Source: a bacterium (lineage in GTDB: Bacteria; Spirochaetota; JAHITG01). Taken from it: a stretch of DNA of 8,735 bases. The stretch's first letter is position 1; each line of letters starts with the position of its first letter. The stretch lies in the NCBI GenBank assembly GCA_028711675.1, contig JAQTRT010000127.1:1-8735 (forward strand), given 5' to 3'. This document shows, piece after piece, positions 1 through 5,438 of the stretch. Made by a program: the position numbers and the translations under genes. The notes beneath the pieces are model-generated. The model searched no databases and was not told the origin of the DNA. It worked only from the letters and a program-made list of their open reading frames with translations.

Positions 1-853
1 CCTGGAGTTCAGCCTCCGCGAAGAGAATATCCCTTACCGTATCATCGGCGGCATGAAGTTCTTTGACCGCCTGGAGGTCAGGAACGTCATAGCGTACCTA
101 AAGTTCATCAATAATCCCAGGGACGATCTCTCCCTGCTCCGTATCATCAACATTCCCAACCGCGGTATCAGGAATTAAAGTCTGGAAAGGCTGCGCTCTC
201 TGGCCAGGCAGGAGAAAAAAAACCTGTATGAAATCCTGAAAAGGATCGATTCATATGACCTCAAGGAAACAAAAAAAAGCGTCATCAAGAAGTTTCTGGA
301 CATGGTCACGGACCTGAGCCAAGGACAGGATAAGATGGAAACGGATAAGTTCATTGCCCTGCTCCTGGAACGGGTGGAGTACAGCCGGTACCTGGAAAAA
401 TTTCCTGAGCCTGAATTACGTTTCAACAACATCAAAGACCTCATGGAGGATTGTAAAAAATTCTCTGAAAAATATATCGGGGCCACAGCCGCCGATTATC
501 TGGATAAGATCAGCCTGATCTCCGAGATCGATGCCCTGGATGAAGACGAGAACAAGCTGAATATCATCACCATCCATAATGCCAAAGGCCTGGAATTCCC
601 CGTCGTCTTCATGATCGGGCTTTTTGACGGTATGTTCCCGCACCACAGGGTGCTCAACAGCGAATTCACCCAAAAAGACATAGAGGAGGAACGGCGGCTC
701 TTCTATGTGGGGCTGACACGGGCGCGGGAACTGGTCTTCCTCACCAGCTGCCAGACCCAGCAAACCTATTCCAATAACCGCACGCGCACCGTCAGGCCGT
801 CCCTGTTCCTGTCCGAGATCCCGGAAGAATATAAAGAATACATCATAGAATGA
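1..853 (+). pseudogene. uvrD: UvrD/PcrA-type superfamily 1 DNA helicase, C-terminal part, interrupted by an in-frame stop
   Basis: ATP-dependent 3'-5' DNA helicase of the UvrD/PcrA/Rep family, acting in repair and in removing proteins from DNA. The window opens inside the gene, in the frame starting at base 2. The first 58 codons hold the IPYRIIGG..FFDR.EV..V.AYL block and the family's PxRGIG region, read here as IPNRGIRN. A TAA follows at 176-178 where relatives have Lys or a similar residue before SLERL. The same frame then stays open for 224 codons to the TGA at 851-853. It contains motif V (ITIHNAKGLEFPVVF, about 566-610) and motif VI (EEERRLFYVGLTRAR, about 683-727). It ends soon after PSLFLSEIP, so the C-terminal extension of PcrA/UvrD is absent, as in shorter Rep-like members. 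The stop may be a real nonsense mutation or a sequence error. Reinitiation at ATG 302 would give only a helicase fragment. Family assignment is very safe; pseudogene status is less so. Confidence 0.85.
176..178 (+). other. In-frame TAA nonsense codon inside the helicase gene
   Basis: The reading frame is intact on both sides with no length change, so this is a substitution-type lesion, not a frameshift. The context is RGI-R-N-stop-SLERL, against the family pattern RGIG-x-[KRT]-[ST]-L. Restoring AAA for TAA and GGG for the AGG two codons earlier would give RGIGNKSLERL, a perfect family match. Two neighbouring departures from consensus suggest either decay or a local read or assembly error. TAA serves as the normal stop of alr, rluD, the GH3 gene and the S41 protease gene, so reassignment is not supported. 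Confidence 0.9.
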
Positions 854-874
854 ACAGCGGATTTAATTACATAC

Positions 875-1009
875 GAGGCGGGAAAAGGTTCTTCTCTTTT
901 TCTCATTCTCGCGCTCCATTCTTGGAGCGCTGCGAGGGTTCCGCCTATTTTGACATCCTGTCAAAATTACGGCTTCACAAACCGAAAAAGAGAAGAACCT
1001 TCCCGCCTC
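875..1009. repeat. 135-bp palindromic element folding into a three-way junction
   Basis: Bases 875-884 and 887-902 pair with 1000-1009 and 984-999: 26 base pairs interrupted only by a 2-nt bulge (AA, 885-886). The interior holds two further hairpins. In the first, GCGCTCCA 911-918 pairs with TGGAGCGC 923-930 around a TTCT loop, extendable by CTC 908-910 with GAG 934-936. In the second, GGTTCCG 937-943 pairs with CGG 970-972 and AACC 980-983, enclosing ATTTTGACA 947-955 with TGTCAAAAT 959-967 around a 3-nt loop. Only 903-907 stay unpaired at the junction. It lies 21 nt after the helicase stop and 66 nt before alr. This could be a miniature mobile or REP-like element, a structured RNA or a terminator; no run of Ts follows it. 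Function is unknown. Confidence 0.8.
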
Positions 1010-1033
1010 TGAATAAATTAATCATATCCACCT

Positions 1034-1039
1034 TATAAT
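1034..1039 (+). promoter_or_regulatory. Possible -10 box for alr
   Basis: A perfect TATAAT lies 36 nt upstream of the alr ATG in a very AT-rich stretch. There is no recognisable -35 box at the right distance and no extended -10. The alr start itself has only a weak ribosome-binding sequence (TTAAG directly before ATG). Read this as a plausible but unproven alr promoter between the palindromic element and the gene. Confidence 0.3.
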
Positions 1040-1075
1040 ATTTATTGACTTTGTATTTATTTTATCTTTTTTAAG

Positions 1076-2203
1076 ATGATGAGATACAATTACTACAGCA
1101 GGGCTGTCATTCACCCGGACTGCCTCAGGCATAACCTGAAAGTAATAAGGTCCCTGGTGCCTGCCGGCACAAAGATCCTCATCCCGGTCAAATGCAATGC
1201 TTACGGGTTCGGGATGCTGGCCGTCAGCCAATTCCTGGAAAAGGAAAAAGCCGATTACCTGGGGACCGCCTTCCCGTTCGAGGCCATACAGTTACGGAAA
1301 GCCGGGATCAAAAAACCGATCCTGGTGTTCGGCGAGATCATCCACAAAGAGGACTTCCTTAATATCATCAAATATAATCTTACAGCAACGGTATTTACCC
1401 ATGATACGCTTGATAGATTGGACAAGGCGGCAGAAAAACTGAACAGGATCGTCCCCGTCCACATTAAAATTGATACCGGTATGGGAAGGAACGGCATTCC
1501 TTATCCCATGGCCAGGACGCTCATCAGGGAAGCTTTCCAAAAAAAGAACGTACGGCTCGAGGGATTATATACCCATCTTTCTGCTGCCGATGAAAAAGAA
1601 AAAAAATTCACACTGGAACAGATCGAACGTTTCAGGGATATTCATGACCAGACTGTCCGGACCGGGATCAGGATCCCCCTGGTCCATGTACTGAACAGCG
1701 CCGGTATCATGAATTATCCGGAATACGGCTTTTCCATGGTAAGGCCCGGCATCATGTTCTACGGGTATTATCCCGATAACCGGATACGGAAGGACATTCC
1801 GTTAAAACAAGGCCTTTCTTTCCAGTCACGGATCTGTTATATTAAAAAAAATCCGGATAAAACACCCGTCAGCTACGGCCACACTTATTACACAAGAAAA
1901 AACGAGATTATTGCCACGGTCTGCAGCGGGTACGGGGACGGCATCAACCGTCTCCTCTCCAACCGGCATAGCGTGCTGTACCGGGACCGGGAGTGCAGGA
2001 TACGCGGCCGGATCTGCATGGACCAGTTCATGGTCGACATCAGCCGCATCAAAGGACCTCATAAAGGAGACTGGGTCACGGTCTTCGGCAAGGATATTAA
2101 AAAGGAGATAAGGCTGGAAAGCCTGGCTGAAGAACTGGACACGATCACATATGAGTTGTTATGCCGTATCGGCGAGCGCGTGGAAAGGATCTATTTAAAT
2201 TAA
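1076..2203 (+). CDS. alr: Alanine racemase
   Basis: PLP-dependent racemase that makes D-alanine from L-alanine in the cytoplasm for peptidoglycan precursors. The 375-residue length is normal. The N-terminal TIM barrel carries the PLP-binding lysine K39 in PVKCNAYGFG (family pattern VKANAYGHG) and IKIDTGMGRNG at 131-140. The C-terminal beta domain carries the second catalytic base Y267 in VSYGHTY and the GRICMDQ motif at 311-317. K39 and Y267 sit almost exactly where they do in characterised Alr proteins (about K39 and Y265). An ATG at 1079 is an equally possible start, since neither has a strong Shine-Dalgarno sequence. The gene is convergent with lysS, and the last two bases of its TAA stop are the first two of the long inverted repeat downstream. 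No defect is visible. Confidence 0.97.
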   Translation: MMRYNYYSRAVIHPDCLRHNLKVIRSLVPAGTKILIPVKCNAYGFGMLAVSQFLEKEKADYLGTAFPFEAIQLRKAGIKKPILVFGEIIHKEDFLNIIKYNLTATVFTHDTLDRLDKAAEKLNRIVPVHIKIDTGMGRNGIPYPMARTLIREAFQKKNVRLEGLYTHLSAADEKEKKFTLEQIERFRDIHDQTVRTGIRIPLVHVLNSAGIMNYPEYGFSMVRPGIMFYGYYPDNRIRKDIPLKQGLSFQSRICYIKKNPDKTPVSYGHTYYTRKNEIIATVCSGYGDGINRLLSNRHSVLYRDRECRIRGRICMDQFMVDISRIKGPHKGDWVTVFGKDIKKEIRLESLAEELDTITYELLCRIGERVERIYLN

Positions 2204-2325
2204 GGGGGACGGTGCTTGACATTTTGACATTTTATACAGTGAATATCGAAATATCCGGGATAGATAATTTTTATTGTTTTTTTAAATTTATATAAAATGT
2301 CAAAATGTCAAGCACCGTCCCCCTT
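2202..2325. repeat. Perfect 35-bp inverted repeat between alr and lysS
   Basis: Left arm 2202-2236 and right arm 2291-2325 are perfect reverse complements over 35 bases and enclose a 54-nt AT-rich loop. Each arm begins with a G-rich block (GGGGGACGGTGC, read inward) and continues with a tandem TTGACATT repeat. The left arm shares its first two bases with the alr stop, and the right arm carries the last five codons and TGA of lysS. On the + strand four Ts (2324-2327) follow the GC-rich base of the stem, so it could also end alr transcription. The perfection of the arms suggests recent insertion or strong constraint. A REP- or MITE-like element is the best guess; its function is unknown. Confidence 0.9.
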
Positions 2326-3786
2326 TTCCTCTGCCTTCGGTTTCAGCAGCGGGAACAGGATCGTGTCCCGGATACTGTTCGTATCGACCAGAAGCATGAT
2401 GATCCTGTCCATGCCGATGCCCAGCCCGCCTGTGGGAGGCATGCCGTATTCCAGGGCTGTAAGGAAATCCATGTCCATGGGATGGGCTTCCCAGTTCCCC
2501 TGTTTTCTTTTCTCCACCTGCTCTTCGAACCTTTTTCGCTGTTCCAGAGGGTCGTTCAGCTCAGAAAAAGCATTACCGATCTCCCGGCCCCCGATGTAAG
2601 GCTCGAACCGTTCCACCAGTTCGGGATCATCGGGTTTCTGCTTGGCCAGGGGTGAAAGCTCTTTGGGATAATCCATGATGAACGTGGGCTGGATCAGGTT
2701 CGTCTCCACTTTCTCCTCAAAAAGGATATTAGCGATCTCCCATAAGGAAGCTTTCGGGTCCGGTTCAAACCCCATCTTTTTCGCTTCGCTCCTGGCTTCC
2801 TCCGGATCCTTTATCTTGCTGAAATCCACTCCCGTAAACTGTTGCAGGGCATCGAAATATTTAATCCGTTTCCACGGTTTGTTCAGACTAAGCTTCTGTC
2901 CCTGGTACTCGATCTCCAGGGAACCCTTTATCTCCCGGACCAGGTAACAGACCAGGTCCTCGCAGATGTTCATCATATCATTGTAATCCGCGTACGCCTG
3001 GTATAATTCCAGCATAGTGAACTCCGGGTTATGCCGCGTGGAAATACCCTCGTTCCGGAAATTCCTGTTCAGTTCATACACTTTCTCGAACCCTCCCACG
3101 ATCAGGCGCTTCAGGTAAAGCTCGGGCGCAATCCTGAGGTACAGGTCCATATCCAGAGCATTATGATGCGTGATGAACGGCCGCGCATACGCGCCTCCAT
3201 AGATAGGCTGCATCATAGGCGTTTCCACTTCCAGGAAGCCCTTCTCTTTCAGGAAACTCCTGGCGAGCTGGATAGCCCGGCTCCGGGTCTTAAAACTCTC
3301 CCGCACATCTTCATTGATGATAAGGTCCAGGTATCTCTGCCTGTACCGCACCTCTACGTCGGAAAGCCCGTGCCATTTCTCCGGCAGCGGCAGAAGGGAT
3401 TTGGAAAGGATGGTAAAATCGAACACGTTGACCGTGATCTCTCCGGTATGGGTCTTGAACACCTCGCCTTCCAGGCCCAGAATATCGCCGATATCAAGAG
3501 ATTTAAAAAAAGCCAGTTTCTCCTCGCCGATGAAATTCAAAGCCACGTAAATCTGTATCTTCCCGGAATCGTCCTTCACATGGCCGAATCCGGACTTGCC
3601 GTGCATCCGCATGAGCATGAGCCGGCCGGCTATCTTCACCTTTGCTTTCTCCAGCTTCTCGAAATTATCCCTGATCTCCGCAGCTTTATGCGTCACATCG
3701 TATTTCAGGGGATACGGGTTTATCTTCTTCCCGATCAGGTCGTTCAGTTTTTTGATACGGGATTCTTTCAGATCCTGCTGTGCCAT
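2308..3786 (-). CDS. lysS: Lysyl-tRNA synthetase, class II
   Basis: Cytoplasmic enzyme that charges tRNA-Lys with lysine using ATP. The 492 residues match the bacterial class II LysRS length. The N-terminal OB-fold anticodon-binding domain spans about 50-125 (KIAGRLMLMR..GKSGFGHVKD). The catalytic core shows motif 1 near 178-190 (FLKEKGFLEVETP), motif 2 near 243-261 (FRNEGISTRHNPEFTMLEL) and motif 3 near 452-465 (TGGLGIGMDRIIML). The ATG at 3786 has a good Shine-Dalgarno sequence (AGGAGA, 3795-3800, 8-nt spacer) placed inside the end of rluD. The rluD stop lies one base upstream, so translation is probably coupled. The protein should end around FPLLKP; the extra tail KAEEKGDGA is unusual, and its last five residues and stop are encoded by an arm of the 35-bp inverted repeat. 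Confidence 0.98.
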   Translation of the reverse strand: MAQQDLKESRIKKLNDLIGKKINPYPLKYDVTHKAAEIRDNFEKLEKAKVKIAGRLMLMRMHGKSGFGHVKDDSGKIQIYVALNFIGEEKLAFFKSLDIGDILGLEGEVFKTHTGEITVNVFDFTILSKSLLPLPEKWHGLSDVEVRYRQRYLDLIINEDVRESFKTRSRAIQLARSFLKEKGFLEVETPMMQPIYGGAYARPFITHHNALDMDLYLRIAPELYLKRLIVGGFEKVYELNRNFRNEGISTRHNPEFTMLELYQAYADYNDMMNICEDLVCYLVREIKGSLEIEYQGQKLSLNKPWKRIKYFDALQQFTGVDFSKIKDPEEARSEAKKMGFEPDPKASLWEIANILFEEKVETNLIQPTFIMDYPKELSPLAKQKPDDPELVERFEPYIGGREIGNAFSELNDPLEQRKRFEEQVEKRKQGNWEAHPMDMDFLTALEYGMPPTGGLGIGMDRIIMLLVDTNSIRDTILFPLLKPKAEEKGDGA

Positions 3787-3787
3787 T

Positions 3788-4738
3788 TTAATATTCTCCT
3801 TTATTTAAAATTTCGAGGAAACGTCCGGGCAGCTCTATCTCGAACTCCATTTCCTTCTTCAATCCCGGATGATAAAACCTGATCTTCCTGGCGCAAAGCA
3901 TCAGGCCCGGGCTTCCTTTTTTCAGGCTGGAATAGATCTCATCCCCGATAACGGGATGTTTGATATACTGCATGTGGACCCTGAGCTGATGGGTCCTTCC
4001 CGTATGCGGGACCAGCCGCACGAAAGTGCAGTTCGACAAGTACCGGATAACCGAGTACCGGGTCAGGGCCTCCCGTCCTCCTTCCTTCCGGACAGCCATC
4101 TTTTTCCTGTCGCGCGGACTGCGTCCGATGGGAAGGTTTATCTCACCCTGCTTCTCCTTGATGAGGCCTTCCACGATGGCCGCATACTCCTTTTTAATGG
4201 TACGGTCCCTGAACTGGACCATGATACTCTGCTGGGTACGCTCATTCTTGGTCACGAGGATAAGACCGCTCGTGTCCTTGTCCAGCCTGTGCACGATCCC
4301 CATCCTGTAAAGCCGGGTATTCTGTTTCAGTTCCGGGAACAGATGAAGCAGGCCGTTCACAAGCGTGTGCCGGGAATGCCCTGCTGCCGGATGGACCACC
4401 AGGCCTTCGGGTTTGTTGATAAGGACCAGGTCCGGATCGCTGTACACGATCTCCAGGTCCATTTCCTCGGGGTCGGCAATAACCTCATTGTCTCCCTGTT
4501 CGGGGATACGCACATGGATGACATCATGGGGCCGGACGATATAGTTCTGCTTGACCGGTATCCTGTTCACCAGGACATTCTGCTCTTTGATGAATTTCTG
4601 GAGCCGGGACCGGGAAAAGGCCGGGAATCCTTCTTCATCCTCTTTCTCCGGCGCGGTGAAATAACGGTGAAGGTACTGATCGATCCTCACGGAAGCATTT
4701 TGTTCATCCACTCTCAAATCGAATTCAAGGTCACCCAT
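3788..4738 (-). CDS. rluD: RluA-family 23S rRNA pseudouridine synthase (RluD-like)
   Basis: Converts specific uridines of large-subunit rRNA to pseudouridine. The 316-residue length fits the RluD branch. Residues about 14-76 form an S4 RNA-binding domain (RIDQYL...SRLQKFI...VLVN). The catalytic domain starts at IVYSDPDLVLINKPEGLVVHP and carries the signature HRLDKDTSGL with catalytic Asp D153, then the KEYAAIVEG block and the PHTGRTHQLRVH motif. The start at 4738 overlaps the end of hpt by 8 bp and has AGGA at 4745-4748 six bases upstream. Its TAA is one base from the lysS start. It is therefore the middle gene of a compact hpt-rluD-lysS unit. RluD is the best match by layout; exact target positions cannot be read from sequence, and RluC-type specificity is possible. 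Confidence 0.93.
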   Translation of the reverse strand: MGDLEFDLRVDEQNASVRIDQYLHRYFTAPEKEDEEGFPAFSRSRLQKFIKEQNVLVNRIPVKQNYIVRPHDVIHVRIPEQGDNEVIADPEEMDLEIVYSDPDLVLINKPEGLVVHPAAGHSRHTLVNGLLHLFPELKQNTRLYRMGIVHRLDKDTSGLILVTKNERTQQSIMVQFRDRTIKKEYAAIVEGLIKEKQGEINLPIGRSPRDRKKMAVRKEGGREALTRYSVIRYLSNCTFVRLVPHTGRTHQLRVHMQYIKHPVIGDEIYSSLKKGSPGLMLCARKIRFYHPGLKKEMEFEIELPGRFLEILNKGEY

Positions 4739-5267
4739 TGTATATCCTGATATCGTTCAGTTCCCGGAAATATTCCCTGTAATCCAGGCCGTATCCTACG
4801 ATAAATTTATCCGGGATCACGAATCCCCTGTAATGGATGGTCACATCGATCTTTCTTTTGGAGACCTTGTCCAGGAGCGCGCAGATCCGGATATCCCGGG
4901 GATACTTGAAATCCTTGAGGTATTTCATGATAAAGTCGATGGTTACGCCCGTGTCCGCGATATCCTCGACCACGATCACGTTCTTGTTCCTGATGTCTGT
5001 TTTAAGATCTTTGATGATCCTGATCTTACCGGGATCCGTTCCGTGATAACTGGTGAACGATATAAAATCGATGTTCAATGGGATACGGACATAAGAGACA
5101 AGGTCCGAAAGGAAACGGAAACTGCCTTTCAGGTTGCAGATGAATACCACCTCGTCATTCCTGTAATCCTTCTCGATCTGCTTGGCGATCTCCCGTATCT
5201 TCCGCTGGAGCTTTGCGGACGGGATCAGTATCTTGCCCAGTTTTTTATAATAGCTTTTCGCTTTCAT
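4731..5267 (-). CDS. hpt: Hypoxanthine-guanine phosphoribosyltransferase
   Basis: Purine salvage enzyme joining hypoxanthine or guanine to PRPP to give IMP or GMP in the cytoplasm. At 178 residues it is a typical bacterial Hpt. Visible landmarks are LKGSF at 47-50 (PPi loop), the SYHGT flexible loop region near 73-77, the PRPP-binding motif VIVVEDIADTGVT at 97-109, the purine-ring Lys in LLDK (K134), and FVIPDKFIVGYGLDY near 149-163. The ATG at 5267 follows an AGGG about 6 nt upstream and lies just downstream of a strong promoter. The TGA is inside the start of rluD (8-bp overlap), so it is the first gene of a three-gene unit. In many bacteria hpt sits beside tilS and ftsH; neither is seen here. 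Confidence 0.96.
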   Translation of the reverse strand: MKAKSYYKKLGKILIPSAKLQRKIREIAKQIEKDYRNDEVVFICNLKGSFRFLSDLVSYVRIPLNIDFISFTSYHGTDPGKIRIIKDLKTDIRNKNVIVVEDIADTGVTIDFIMKYLKDFKYPRDIRICALLDKVSKRKIDVTIHYRGFVIPDKFIVGYGLDYREYFRELNDIRIYNG

Positions 5268-5294
5268 ATAAAAACCCTGAAAATAATATTTTTT

Positions 5295-5322
5295 ATTATA
5301 CCTGATTTAATTAAAAAGTCAA
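5295..5322 (-). promoter_or_regulatory. Sigma70-type promoter for hpt-rluD-lysS
   Basis: On the minus strand a TTGACT -35 box (5317-5322) and a perfect TATAAT -10 box (5295-5300) are separated by 16 nt. Transcription would begin around 5288, about 20 nt before the hpt ATG. Position, strand and near-consensus boxes make this the best promoter in the window. It implies the three genes are transcribed separately from the GH3 gene upstream. Confidence 0.7.
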
Positions 5323-5348
5323 ATACTGATTGGATTTAAGTAGAAAAC

Positions 5349-5418
5349 AAGGACAGTTCTGATTTTCTTATGAATAAGCAGTATATTTTATTGAGCGTTA
5401 AATATTAATGGTCCCCTA
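5349..5418. repeat. Possible decayed palindromic element between the GH3 gene and hpt
   Basis: Bases 5351-5366 read GGACAGTTCTGATTTT, close to the arm pattern of the two strong palindromes (GG-AC-GT-CT...TTTT). At 5410-5417 GGTCCCCT could be the matching outer end of the opposite arm. Aligning the two ends inverted gives about 11 of 17 matches, so pairing is weak. It may be an eroded copy of the same element, or chance similarity. Confidence 0.3.
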
Positions 5419-5438
5419 TCTATTTACATCCGGCGGCC

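Noticed and set aside
176..178. TAA recoded as a sense codon
   Set aside because: TAA ends alr, rluD, the GH3 gene and the S41 protease gene at their expected lengths, so it functions as a stop in this genome.
850..1038. 62-codon + strand frame starting in the ATGA at the helicase stop
   Set aside because: Nearly all of it is the three-way-junction palindrome, whose base pairing dictates the codons. It has no ribosome-binding site and no recognisable domain. If the element is repeated, similar false proteins may be annotated elsewhere.
1045..1050. TTGACT before alr as a -35 box
   Set aside because: The matching -10 position falls at 1067-1073 in a run of Ts directly before the start codon, leaving no room for a usable transcript start and leader.
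2216..2229. TTGACA boxes in the inverted repeat as promoter -35 elements
   Set aside because: They are part of a tandem TTGACATT repeat mirrored in both arms, and no good -10 box lies 16-18 nt downstream on either strand.
3031..4750. Two long + strand frames (3031-3882 and 3869-4750) opposite lysS and rluD
   Set aside because: They lie antisense to two unmistakable conserved genes and encode His/Asp/Pro-rich sequence with no domain; they are mirror frames of the real coding strand.
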